This document shows positions 53,860 to 64,000 of a stretch of DNA of 64,000 nt, in pieces. The DNA is from Trichobilharzia szidati (Eukaryota > Platyhelminthes > Trematoda > Strigeidida > Schistosomatidae): positions 25,596,865-25,660,864 of the forward strand of contig OX235275.1 in assembly GCA_944472155.2 (NCBI GenBank). Direction: 5' to 3'. The translations under genes and the position numbers were made by a program. Position 1 is the stretch's first letter. The number at the start of each line of letters is the position of its first letter. The notes beneath the pieces were generated by a model. That model was not told the DNA's origin and searched no databases. It saw nothing but the letters and a program-made list of their open reading frames with translations.

Positions 53860-54776
53860 AGAGCATAAAATCTAAGTAGTACCAAAGAAAATCTAAAACA
53901 GGAACTGATACACATAAAAGAAGCCTTGAAACTTAATAATTACCCGGATATATTAGTCAGGAAATATGTAAGGAAATGTAAAAGTAAAATAAATAATGAC
54001 AGTAGCGATAGTGATAATAACAATAATAATGATAATAGTAATAGCGATAATAATAATAATATTAATAGCAACACCGACAATAAAGAATCTAAATCATCAG
54101 TAGTAATTCCATACAAGGAAGGAACCTCGGAAACCTTACACAGAATTCTTAACAAGGCAGGAATAAAAACGGCATTCAAACCCACAAACTCAATTAGAAA
54201 CAAGCTTTGTCGGTTAGAGGACCAATCCTGTGGAGCCTTTAAAACAAAACAATTTAGTTTACCTAATACCCTGCAGGAATGATTGTCAGGTCAAATACAT
54301 AGGTCAAACTAGTAGAACAGGGGTAGTCACACTGGTTGAACTTAAAAACTTAGCAAAATCTAGATTGGTTGATCCGAATAAGATAAGAAATCTAGAGAAT
54401 AGTTCAGCTATAGCACTCACCACATGCAGTTACACACAACCATACAGTAAGCTGGATGGGATAGGATGAAAGTTTTAAAATCTAATGTCACAGGATGGAG
54501 GGAGAGATTGATAACAGAAGCTTTGTTTACCGAATCAACTGCAAATACATGTAATGGGAATGGTTCAACACTTGTCCATCCGGATATCTGGGAAATTCTA
54601 CTACCCCAACGATGACAAATAGGAGAGAACAAAGAAAACTATCAAACTCAAGTTTCAAAGTCGTGTGGTCAAAATTGATATGATTATGAACAGTAATAAA
54701 TTTTGTTCGAAACGTTATCCAGTAAATAATACTGTTTCACTGTGTGATATATCTAATAAACAAACTATTATGGAAT
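53860..54776 (+). mobile_element. Penelope-like element E (D-type), linker and endonuclease
   Basis: Plus strand: EALKLNNYPDILVRKYVRKC, a long Asn/Asp/Ser tract (53975-54075), VVIPYKEGTSETLHRILNKA, TAFKPTNSIRNKLCRLEDQS, then the endonuclease NLVYLIPCRNDCQVKYIGQT and SRTGVVTLVELKNLAKSRLV (a His in the EH pair reads L) up to IRNLENSSAIAL. The non-coding end (54440-54776) includes the terminal repeat. The reverse transcriptase is gone, so direct repeats flank only a 3' remnant. Close to element D. Confidence 0.85.
54643..54776 (+). repeat. Downstream direct terminal repeat of Penelope copy E
   Basis: Matches 53283-53425; ends ATATCTAATAAACAAACTAT just before a SINE palindrome. Confidence 0.75.
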
Positions 54777-54777
54777 T

Positions 54778-55107
54778 ACGAGTTGATCACGGACTGATAT
54801 CAGTTAGAGAACCATTGAAAACCAGGGAGTACTGGACAGCTGCTGTTTCATCCTAGTTTGGGAATCATCGGCAGTACGCACCCACTGGGATTCGAACCCG
54901 GGACCTTCCGGCAAGCTCGTATACCATTCAGCCACTGCGACCCGATTCAGTGGCTCATGAATTCTAACTTTTACCAATTCGTGATTTTAGCGCAACCCCA
55001 ACTATTGTCGTTGGTGGAAATCCATCCACACGTGACTTCTAATTGGACCTCACTGGTCACGACTTCTCACTAGAACTGCAGGAAGCTCCAACCTGTAGCA
55101 AGTCACT
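54778..55107 (-). repeat. SINE S2, left arm of near-perfect palindrome
   Basis: Complete minus S2 copy: ribozyme region about 54830-54885 (core CCGATGA, duplicated GCT in stem III), box B (GGTTCGAATCCC type as reverse complement near 54888), body, head. Exactly 330 bp, same length as its mirror copy. Confidence 0.9.
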
Positions 55108-55151
55108 AGCGAGCATCAGAATAATTTTCTATAGTTTGGTTTGTAAGGATT

Positions 55152-55481
55152 AGTGACTTGCTACAGGTTGGAGCTTCCTGCAGTTCTAGTGAGAAGTCGT
55201 GACCAGTGAGGTCCAATTAGAAGTCACGTGTGGATGGATTTCCACCAACGACAATAGTTGGGGTCGCGCTAAAATCACGAATTGGTAAAAGTTAGAATTC
55301 ATGAGCCATTGAATCGGGTCCGAAAGGCTGAATGGTATACGAGCTTGCCGGAAGGTCCCGGGTTCGAATCCCAGTGGGTGCGTACTGCCGATGATTCCCA
55401 AACTAGGATGAAACAGCAGCTGTCCAGTACTCCCTGGTTTTCAATGGTTCTCTAACTGATATCAGTCCGTGATCAACTCGT
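55152..55481 (+). repeat. SINE S2, right arm of near-perfect palindrome
   Basis: Mirror of 54778-55107 with no net indel (all paired coordinates sum to 110259) and only a few substitutions, e.g. the CACTGC / CTTTCG site. The 44-nt spacer holds a minus-orientation tail; a plus tail follows to about 55525. Confidence 0.9.
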
Positions 55482-55525
55482 AAAACATAACTAATCCTTA
55501 CAAACCAAACTATAGAAAATAATAT

Positions 55526-56214
55526 CGAATTACTTGTGCCTTAATTTTAACTTGACCGGTTTCATGATAAAAGAAATTGAATTTATTGGTTGTATTATTG
55601 AGAGAGATTATTCAGAAAAGTTGAGCATTTCACCAATCACGTTCCAGAAAAATCAACCTGAGACAAACTAGGGTCTGAGGTGAAATAACAGACATTGGTT
55701 TTGAACAAGAAGCATGGGCGAACATTACTTAGCGTATGCGACTAAAACACTTACTACCTCTTCATAGCATTAAACTGTGAACTGGGTTAGATGAACTGCA
55801 TAAGGCAGTCGTAAAACATTTATAGCTTCAGATGCGTCTGTATATGCTGTTCGTCAAAGTATAAGAATATAAACTTTCGGAAAAATGTATCTCTACAATT
55901 CGGAAACCAATATGTCAGTATCGGAGCATAATCGTTTTTTGAAAAGAGTAGAGAACATTTTCATTTCAAATGAATATTTTTGTATTGTCAGCTCCTGTGA
56001 ACTGAATAGTTGAATTGATTAGATTTTACTTTCCCTCCAAAGTCAACATATTCAGCAATAACACCAGCATTTATTGAGATTCAGAAATTCCTCATAGGTG
56101 AAATATTTCCCGCTCTTCATAACTTTCAAGGTGAATAATTGTTCCCGTAAACTACCTTACGACCCCTTGGTCCCCCTTGGTTCTCAAGTTCACTTCTCAA
56201 GTATTGGTTCTGAC
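55526..56214. other. Unassigned 690 bp
   Basis: Nothing recognised. Confidence 0.3.
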
Positions 56215-56219
56215 AGGAT

Positions 56220-56430
56220 TTTTGATTGATTGGTTGAAGGATTTCATCATGAGCTGACATCCGTTAGAGAACCATTGGAAAACCTGGAAGCACTAGACAG
56301 CTGTTTCATCCTAGTTCGGGATTCTGCTTCAGCAGTACGCATGCACCACAGCAGTTCGAACTCAGAACCTTCTGGTTACAAGGCGAGCTAGCTTGTAGAC
56401 CATTAAGACACTGGCACTCGATCCAAGACG
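56220..56430 (-). repeat. SINE S1, minus copy
   Basis: Tail TTGGTTGAAGGATTTCATCA, ribozyme region 56287-56337 (core CTGAAGC with a GC insertion; GATGAAACAG), box B near 56355-56365, head ends near 56430. Confidence 0.7.
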
Positions 56431-56459
56431 CATAAATTCTCATTTTTCTCTACGACCTG

Positions 56460-57182
56460 GTATTTGACTGTTTGTCTGTGTGGCTTGCATTTCATTGATT
56501 GGTTCACTGGGTCTATATCTACGGAAGAGTCAGTGAAGGCAGCCCTAACTGACGGGCAACACGAAAGCGTCAGTCATTATCATTTGGAGGGACTTTAAGG
56601 AAGTCATCCCTTCGTCTTCTCTAGGCTGTATGGTTTCAACTACAGGTAGGATTTGAGAAAAGAAGCCATATCTTCACTAATCTGCGGTCGCTCTCTAAGT
56701 CTGCTGCGCTCAGCACAAAGAATGAGATTTGTGATTTCAACACTAATACCAAGTGAGTCTGTGCTTTTGTACATTTCTAAGACTTGTTGCGTCATATAGA
56801 GAATACCCCACAGACTGAAGACTTTTGGTGAACAGCTATCAACACTCTACACTGAACATTAGATAGCTGAAAAGGATTATTAAAAAAGGACTTTAATAGT
56901 CACCCTACCAAGAGCCTATCAATTAACAAATATGCCTGAGGAAATCGATATGGATTTGACACATGTCGAGAAGACCATTGAATGACAAAACGAACTAGGC
57001 CGTAAATTATAACTTGAATGCATGTGAGTATGATATGGAGGTGGTCGAGTGATTAGAAGGTGAGAATTTACGGACAACCGTGGTGCCAGTAAAAAGTGGA
57101 GTGCGGAGACTAGAATAAAATGGAGACATATCTTTAAAGCCCCAGATTTCACTGGGACCCTGAGAAGAGAAATAATAATAAT
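56460..57182 (+). mobile_element. RTE-type LINE, post-RT to 3' end, decayed
   Basis: Matches in order: an IxGCMVSTTG(R) step near 56620-56650, LRSLSKSAALSTKNEICDFN (56690-56740), LLRRVLVNSYQHST-like, KYA*GNRYGFDTCREDH, ARLESKWRR-like GVR TRIKWRHIFKAP, and a clean AATAATAATAAT end at 57171-57182. Heavily shifted. Confidence 0.6.
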
Positions 57183-57604
57183 CCCAGGGCCTCTATCAGT
57201 TGCTAATTGCTTTGAGTTTTAGGCCTTCTTGAATGATGATTATAAACTAACCGTTAAAAGCGACGATAAGCATTTGTTCTTATCACCTCATGAGTATACA
57301 TCTGGATATATATATATATAGCTAGGGCGATGTAAAAATCTTATACACAGAGGACGACAAAGAAAGCCAGATGGTTATTCCATATAACATAAGCTTATTG
57401 CGATGATCACACAGTGATAATGTAGTATTAACAAATGGATGACGTTTGAAGCATAAATAACTGCTAAAAATGGTTTAATATTACTCGTGAAAACTAGTAA
57501 TCGTAGTATATTATGTTGCGCTCGCCAAGTCTCTAAAACACAAAGATGCATTAACTAAGTTAAAGTTAGACTTTAGAATTCACATCTCGCTGCTTATGCT
57601 ACTT
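57183..57604. other. Unassigned; Penelope-end-like patch at 57390-57530
   Basis: 57400-57450 (ATCACACAGTGATAATGTAG, TATTAACAAATGGATGACG) resembles the end of the F-type terminal repeat at 58375-58425. A (TA)n run is at 57308-57321. Confidence 0.4.
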
Positions 57605-58790
57605 ACTGTCAATCCTTCAACCACTCCAAGCAGATTCCGCAATAAAGTACGCCTTTCTTAATCTGCATAATCTATTCCCACTGAATTTGATATTCTCATC
57701 TATGGTACCCGTATATTTGAGAACATAAAATATAGTATCCAACCAGTTTTCCTTCAATCGAATCACAACAGAATCGAAATAAGAAAAAAGACAATGCCTT
57801 ATAAAGTGGATATAATTAGAACTAAACAAAAGCGAATTCATCTGAATATTGAACTAGACAATGAATGAAGTGAAGCAGGAAATGTGCTTTTTTTCTCTTA
57901 ATATAACGTAAGCAGAAACTGCGGTGAGAGAGAGACGTAGGTAAGAGAATATGTTTAGAGTGAATTAGCCTAATAATGTGAAGCTTTGATTCCTGCCTTT
58001 CAATTGACAGGAAAACCTTTAGAAATGTGAAAATGACGAATATTATGGATTTTATAATTGATCTATGAGGTGAATGATTGAACTGTGATGTTTCTGATGT
58101 CCCTTTCTCTGACACAGTTAGCACTAACGTTAATGTGAGCTTTACTTAAGGTTTTCCCCGTAGATCTCAACATGATTTTATCCACTCTACCTTGAGTCTG
58201 ATGTTTCGGTCGAACAACTTATTTTTCACTGATCCAAAAGTGTTATCTCAATCTAAAAGTACATTGACAGAGAACTGACCGCAGTATTAGGTGAATAGGT
58301 AACATCTGGCTTTATTGAAAGTGTAGAAATTGGGTACTGTGGCAAAATGTAATTCCACATTAGATACGTTTATTTCAATTATCACACAGTATTGCAGTAT
58401 TAACAAGTGGATGATAAAATTCCGGGCATAAATTATTACCACTCATAATCATATCAATCTAGTCACACATCTTCACAATTTGTCTTGCATATATTGTCTC
58501 TGTTAGTGTCTCTCCAACTCCCCTTTGTTGTTTGTCGCCACTTTCCATATCTCCCGAATAGGCATTGTGTCATCCCGATTGCAAGTATATGGTGTTGAGT
58601 CGATAAACAAAGCTTCAGTGATTAACCTCTCTCCTATTCCACTCAACTATATTACTTTTCAATGCTTCCCCTCTGTCTCACCCAACGTATATCGTGATTA
58701 TATGGAATTGAAAGCAATTCAATGCTATGGCTAAGCTTTGTTTTCTAGATTATTTATCTTCATTAACTTAACTTCATTAAGTATGCTGAT
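57605..58790 (-). repeat. Left arm of large inverted repeat (with Penelope F-type end)
   Basis: Reverse complement of 61190-62375 at moderate identity. 58370-58770 is the 3' non-coding end of an F-type Penelope element in minus orientation (CCATATCTCCCGAATAGGCA, GTCGATAAACAAAGCTTCAG). 57605-58360 is extra sequence of unknown nature also present in the other arm. Confidence 0.75.
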
Positions 58791-58799
58791 TATCTGACC

Positions 58800-59815
58800 G
58801 TTTCTGTCCCTGTAGTTTCCACATCGGATTGTTCCCATATGAATGACTTCTTAGCTGAAGTTAAGGATTGGTCTAGCTCAAATGGTCTTAAACGAAATCC
58901 AACTAAATGTAATACTGTTGATTTCAGCTTGAGAAGTGAAAAAGATATGCATGGACTGATCCAATCTCATGATTGTTGGAATATTGATGGTACCATGATA
59001 GAGAGTAAGTCAAGTGTTTCTTATCTTGGCATTAGTTTCTCTTCAAACCTTTGCTGGTCGTCTCATATTCTTATAGTTTCTACGAAAGTTTACCGTCTGA
59101 CTTATTACATAAAGAAGTTGAGGCACTCAGGTATAACCCAATCTCTTCTCATACAATTTATTAATTCATGTGTTTTGCCCATCATCTTTATTGTTCCCCA
59201 TTATTCTTCCCTGGGCTACTCAAAAAAGACCATATAATACTACGAAGAACATTGAAGGCTGTAAGTAGGGTCAGTGCTATCCCTTTGACTCAACTAACTG
59301 ACACTGTTGTCAATAGGCACATGAATTCTTGTAAACACTTAGCTAAAGTTATTTTGTCAAATAGTGAACATCCTCTTTATTCACATTTGTTTCCTTGTAT
59401 CTCTTCGGGTAAGACCAGAAGAAATTTGATAAACACTTATGCTCGTACTACAAAATATAAAAATTCGACCGTACCATATTCGGCACGAGTATTGTGTGAA
59501 GAGACGAATATCAGAAAAGAACTTTTATAACTTTTAAATCATTAACTAAACTATAAAATGTAATGATGCATATTAATGCATGTGTTATTTGTTATATTAT
59601 TTATTTATTATTCACTATGACCTAGCAATGGTGTGATTTTGTTGGGGTTTTTATTTTTTCCTATTAACTATCAATATTTTAACATTTTATACATTTATAT
59701 AATTATAAACAGAGCTAAACCATTGCAATATGTAAGAGAAACGCTGAAAATTCCATGCTGTAAATTGTTATTGTTGTGGAATAAAGTGAATTACTATTAT
59801 TATTATTACTTAACA
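58800..59815 (+). mobile_element. CR1/jockey-type LINE, RT end and short 3' UTR
   Basis: Two overlapping plus frames with one shift near 59220: NDFLAEVKDWSSSNGLKRNP and TKCNTVDFSL (RT palm-distal), ESKSSVSYLGISFSSNLCWS, KVYRLTYYIKKLRHSGI, FINSCVLPIIFI; then HIILRRTLKAVSRVSAIPLT, VNRHMNSCKHLAKVILSNSE, YARTTKYKNSTVPYSARVLC. The coding end is at 59530 and a 3' UTR runs to GTGGAATAAAGTGAATTACT and (ATT)n at 59779-59810. Best-preserved C-terminus of this LINE type here; it sits in the loop of the large inverted repeat. Confidence 0.82.
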
Positions 59816-59999
59816 GGGTCAGTTATTCTAGGTCGAGCTAAATTTTCATGTCTCAATAATCTAGCTGAAGGTGATCAACTAGTTTGACCTATAATGTAAT
59901 TGATCTCACTCACAATCATTACATGATAATTGGTAAATTATATTATTTTTCTTAATTCAATTCCTCACAAATATAAACTCAATAGAAGATGGAATGTAG

Positions 60000-60130
60000 T
60001 TGACTTTTGAGTCAGAAAAATGAACAGGGTGGAGTAGAATATGGTGAGTTAGATACCAGCATTTATAGGAAACCGACACACCCTCAAATAAATACTTGAA
60101 CTTTAATTTATTTCACTCAGAATCGGTAAA
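60000..60130 (+). mobile_element. Penelope RT thumb fragment (F-type)
   Basis: Encodes EYGELDTSIYRKPTHPQINT, equivalent to KEDGKFNTSVCRKPTHSNRY in element D. Probably the 5' part of the element resumed at 60815. Confidence 0.65.
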
Positions 60131-60149
60131 GGTAGTGTAAGACCAATTC

Positions 60150-60812
60150 AGTTCTCATCCTTGAATCAAGTCAACCTGTCCCGGATCAGCCTAGCGTTGT
60201 TGCAACCCAATTATCCCCCCTTTTTTATCCATGCGTAATGTGTCCATCCCCCCTTGTTTAATGAACTTTGTGTGTGTGTTCTCTTTACATCGATCCGTTT
60301 AGTCAGAACGTTGAACTCATGACCCGATCAGAGGATTTTGTGAACTGTTATTTTGCTGACCCATGTCTTACTTTGTACTATTCTGTCGAGTTTATCTTAT
60401 TTATTGATCTTCATCTGTATCAGCCTACCTGGTTAAGTAGCCAATTAAATTCTACCTTTGTGCCTATGCTCTGTCTATCTCTTAACCGCTCTCTGTTCTA
60501 TGCCCTACCTTACTTGGGTTCATTCTTCTACTGAATGCTTACCTGAACGGTCGTGTCTGATTCCGGCTAGTTCGCAATTTTGGCTTTAACGTTATTCCGC
60601 TCTGATAGCGGTGCCTTGCTTTCTGTTAAGCGTTGTGCTTTGTACTCTTGAAACTGTTAAGGTTTGTTGTATATATAATTATTGATTTGTTTATTATTAG
60701 TACCGTAGAAACAGTGACCAGCTTCTTGTTTGTTCTGGACAGGGATAGCCTTTATCTACGCGTGACTCAATTTCAAGCGATATTGCGCTTACAGGTAGGT
60801 TTGGTTAGGCGT
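60150..60812. other. T-rich ~660-bp block separating two Penelope pieces
   Basis: Pyrimidine-rich on the plus strand with CCCCCCTTTTTTATCC near 60215 and no similarity to other sequences I tracked. A plus frame 60268-60534 (88 codons) is hydrophobic and biased. Might be the 5' UTR/promoter of a LINE or another insertion. Confidence 0.4.
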
Positions 60813-60814
60813 AT

Positions 60815-61555
60815 TTAAAATCGGGCCAAGAGCCTAATTAATAGGCCAGAACATTTAAATAATGAAATGAAACAAATAAAGCAGATATTACGAGTGAATA
60901 TCTACCCACCAGAAGTTATCCGGAAATATATGAAGAACCCTAGAAAAACAAAGACTAGCCATAAAAGTGACGAAAATATCGGAAATAATATACAATTTAA
61001 AAACTCTGTAGCAATGAAGTATAAAGAAGGGATGTCAGAGGTCTAACATAGATTTATCAATGACTGTGGAATTTGAGTGACATTTAAATTAAATAACTAT
61101 CTCAGATGTAAACTTTTTTGGCTTAAGAACACAAAAGATGCAATTAGGAAATATAGAAAATAGAGCTTAGCCATAGCAATGAATTGCTTTCACTTGCATA
61201 TAATCACGATATAGGGTGGGTGGGACAGAGTGAGACTATTAAAAAGTCATATAGTTAGGTGGAGTAGGAGAGAGGTTGATCACTGAAGCTTTGTTTATCG
61301 ACTCAACACCATACACTTCCAGTCGGTATGACATAATGCCTATTACGGAGGTATGGAAAGTGGCAACAAACAACAAAAGGAGCAAGATGAACAAAAAGAG
61401 ATAAAATAGATATAAGACAAATTGTGAAGATGTGTGACTAGATTGATAGGATTATGAGTGGTAATTATTTATGCTCGAAACCTTGTCATCCACCTGTTAA
61501 TACTGCATCATTGTGTGATTAATAAAATAAACGTATCTGTTATGGGAATACATTT
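60815..61555 (+). mobile_element. Penelope-like element F, linker and 3' end
   Basis: Plus strand: RPEHLNNEMKQIKQILRVNI, YPPEVIRKYMKNPRKTKTSH, SVAMKYKEGMSEV*HRFIND (linker, same layout as element D but without the Asn tract). The endonuclease is deleted except a SLAIAMNCFHLHI remnant of SSAIAxHCxxxxH. The non-coding end 61200-61555 matches 58360-58770 inverted. Confidence 0.7.
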
Positions 61556-62375
61556 TACCTCAGTGCCCAATCCCTTCACTTTTAATAAAGACACATTGTA
61601 ACTTTTCACCTAATACTGGGGTCATTCTTTGTAAGTGTGCTTTAAGATTCAGGTCGAACTACTGCATCAGTGAAAAAATAAGTTTTTCGATGGAAATATC
61701 AGACATAAGGTAAACGAGGTGATAAAATCATGTTGAGATCTACAGGGAGAAAGATTTCCAGTGAAGTACATTAGGAGAGATGAATATTTTTCCTCGACAG
61801 TGGAAACCTAAAGTAAAGCTCACATTAATGTTAGTTCTTACTGTGTCAGAGAAAGGGACATCAAAATCATCACAATTCAATCGTTCACTGCATAGATCAG
61901 GAATAACATCCATTCGCCATACATACATTCGTCATTATCACATTTATAAAGTTTTTTTCCGTCTATTGAGAGACAGATTTGAAAGCTTTACATAAGAAGG
62001 CTAATTCACTCTGAACAATCACTCTTCTACCTACGTGTCTCTCTCTCACCACAGGCTTTACTTACGTAATGTTGACAGAAAAAAATCACATTTCCTGCTT
62101 CACTTCATTCATTGTCTAGTTTAATAGTTAGATGAATTTGCTTTTGTTTAATTCTAATTATATCTACTTTATTAGGCATTATGTTTTTTTGGTTTCGATT
62201 CTTTTGTGATTCGATTGAACGAAAATTCGTTGGATCCTATGTTGTATGTTCTCAAATATACGGGTGGCATAGATGAGAATATGAAATTCAATAGGGGTAG
62301 ATTAGGAAGGTTAAGAAAGGCGTGGCTTACTGGGGAATCTGTTTGGAGTGTGTTGAATGACTGACAGTAAAAAGC
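61190..62375 (+). repeat. Right arm of large inverted repeat
   Basis: Mirror of 57605-58790. Shared landmarks: ACTGTGTCAGAGAAAGGGAC against GTCCCTTTCTCTGACACAGT; TTCCTGCTTCACTTCATTCA against TGAATGAAGTGAAGCAGGAA; TATACGGGTGGCATAGATGA against TCATCTATGGTACCCGTATA. Confidence 0.78.
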
Positions 62376-63100
62376 CAAAGCAGCAGGATCTGAATTTGCT
62401 AGCCTAACCCTAACTTTTGGATTGCTTCTCTGTGGTTTACAGACTTGGTGCACGCATAAACTGCAGATTTTCATTAGCGGCTGCCTCCTTATTTCTGATT
62501 TACAGTGAAAAATGATAGGTGGCTAAGAACTCAGACATCCAATGAACCAAGTACAACAAATATGTAGAAAGGTCGGTATACACTCAGAATAACTTCGAAT
62601 AACACGAACCATTATAAATAATGGAGAGGAATTTTAATGCCATTCGATGCTTTGGAGGCTGAGAATACGTGGAAAGAGATGATGTTTAGACAAATTGGGT
62701 GATCGCGAGTGATTGTGTAGGCCTTTGAGAAATAGCAGAGAAACGGATTAAATCGTGGAGCTGTTTTATCTACTCAGAAATAGGGGAATGCTTACAACAA
62801 CCTGATGTAAACGCAAAACAATAATAAATCGTCGTACGAGTCTCACATGATCAGATATCAAGTCGACAGAATAATCAACAACCAAGCAAGAGGACTGTTC
62901 ACGCCAAGTGGAATACTAAGTGGCATCATCTAGGAGAATGAATGAAAGATGCACTGGATACAGAACTCCTCCTCCAATGCAGGAACAAGGTGAATTCAGG
63001 AAAGGCTGATAAAGCCTCAACTCTATGCATCACCATAGCAGGGTAAGGCATAGAATGGCGGTCAAAACTCTACTACTCAACTCAACGGTATGCGAATACA
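62376..63100. other. Unassigned ~725 bp
   Basis: No frame or repeat recognised. A short CTAACCCTAAC telomere-like string is at 62402-62412. Confidence 0.3.
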
Positions 63101-63104
63101 GATA

Positions 63105-63335
63105 TCTGACACTTGTACTTTTCCCGGCTACAAGGCGAGCTCGTAAAACAGTTAGCGAAAGACTCAACTTAGTTTTGGTTATTGATCAAACTTGTAACTA
63201 ATCAAACTCTTACAAATCGGCACTTCATAACTCTACTCTAATGCTCCCTAGAATCTTGTTTTTGTAAGCAGTTACCTGAATTTCTAATGAGAGGTCGTGA
63301 CTTTGGAGTCTACCAAGTAAGGTAAGAAAAAAGTT
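63105..63335. repeat. Diverged SINE S2 pieces
   Basis: 63125-63160 (GGCTACAAGGCGAGCTCGTA) is a minus head fragment; 63160-63235 resembles a plus tail (TCAAACTCTTACAAATCGG); 63270-63315 (GTAAGCAGTTACCTGAATTT, GAGAGGTCGTGAC) resembles a plus body. Confidence 0.4.
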
Positions 63336-63384
63336 CATTGACTGGAACACTTTCTGTTGGTTGCAATATATATATCACGAATTT

Positions 63385-64000
63385 TTTTTAAATAATAATA
63401 ATAATTTGCTTTTTTATTCCAGAAACAGTACTAGTGGTACAGTGTGGGATTTTCAGCACATATCTACAATATTTGCATCTAATTTATCAAACATTTAAAA
63501 GGAGTATTTCATAAAATATATATAAAGACAACAACAACAAAAATCAAACACGAAAATAATATTGAAAAAATGCGAAAAAAATACCAAGAGGTAGAAAGGA
63601 AAATAAACAACATAAAATAATATCTCAGTATTGGGTAGTGGAAGCTATGATATGATTATGCATGGTGACAGTAAAGCTGTAGTCATACAAGAAGTTATGA
63701 AATGATATTTAAGAATGTTTATCGCCAAGATGATCAGTTAATTTGGTTGAGACAACACTAAACAATCATAAAATAACATTTCAGGGTTGTTGTTTGTTTT
63801 ATTAGGTCTAATGCAGTGTTTGTAGTGGTAGTGTGAGTAATCCTGAATAATACAAAATTTTAAGGTGATGATAATGGCGTTCACAGCCAATGATTGTCAG
63901 TTAATATTGCCAACCGAAAAAAAAACAACAACAACTACAAAACTTATAATTACATGATGGTTAATGACAGGACAATTTTGTACTACTCATAATGCTTATA
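63385..64000 (-). mobile_element. CR1/jockey-type LINE 3' UTR, minus, runs off the window
   Basis: Antisense copy of 52380-52950: (AAT)n at 63393-63405, TTTTTTATTCCAGAAACAG, GATTTTCAGCACATATCTAC, GTGGTAGTGTGAGTAATCCT. High identity through about 600 bp indicates a relatively young pair. Coding part would lie beyond 64000. Confidence 0.82.

Noticed and set aside
53940..54203. Leu/Ser-rich hydrophobic minus frame resembling a membrane protein
   Set aside because: It is the antisense of the AAT/GAT tract in the Penelope linker.
54858..55401. Two almost identical 71-residue frames (54858-55073 plus, 55186-55401 minus)
   Set aside because: They are the same SINE stretch read in both palindrome arms; the frame is antisense to the tRNA head and ribozyme and does not encode a conserved protein.

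Overview
The window looks like AT-rich, repeat-saturated DNA from a blood fluke (Schistosoma or a close digenean). The basis is the combination of Penelope-like retroelements with GIY-YIG endonucleases, RTE/SR2-type and CR1/jockey-type LINE debris, and tRNA-headed SINEs whose bodies carry hammerhead-ribozyme motifs, as in the known schistosome SM-alpha repeat. That assignment rests on recognised families, not on a database search. I found no convincing intact host gene. One short block (22606-22875, minus) could be a host exon; two other unexplained ORFs are at 27609-27809 and 45351-45593 (both minus).

Layout. 1-9.4 kb: SINE pairs, a Penelope fragment with inverted terminal repeats (1.65-3.02 kb), RTE 3' tails, and three copies of an unnamed repeat (Y). 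9.6-12.3 kb: RTE pieces, including a tail-to-tail pair and an endonuclease N-terminus. 12.7-14.15 kb: a Penelope endonuclease remnant between two ~386-bp inverted repeats. 14.8-21.7 kb: Penelope remnants of several subfamilies, including one with an inverted 5' part (18.5-19.7 kb), and a LINE C-terminus. 22-30.8 kb: candidate exon, a Penelope 3' half, several RTE fragments, and a SINE/foldback unit. 30.8-33.6 kb: a long decayed Penelope copy between fragments of another subfamily. 34.9-37.7 kb: the best-preserved element, a Penelope copy interrupted by only two in-frame stops. 38.4-42.6 kb: a chimeric Penelope copy and one with an FLDD catalytic box. 43.4-50.7 kb: SINEs, the longest RTE reverse-transcriptase remnant, and an SM-alpha-like SINE. 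50.8-53 kb: two LINE C-termini. 53.2-55.5 kb: a Penelope copy with direct terminal repeats, then a nearly perfect SINE palindrome. 57.6-62.4 kb: a large, old inverted duplication. 63.4-64 kb: a LINE 3' UTR running off the end.

How the parts relate. Penelope and RTE elements encode (or encoded) reverse transcriptase and endonuclease; the SINEs encode nothing and must borrow machinery. The striking shared feature is the hammerhead motif: it occurs in at least three SINE types and at the 3' end of one Penelope subfamily. Several SINE copies carry extra pieces of their own 3' tail, and many loci are head-to-head inverted pairs. I suggest, as inference, a non-autonomous ribozyme-processed family that inserts as multimers or inverted dimers. 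Inverted junctions recur in every repeat class here, so a regional tendency to form inverted duplications is an equally good reading.
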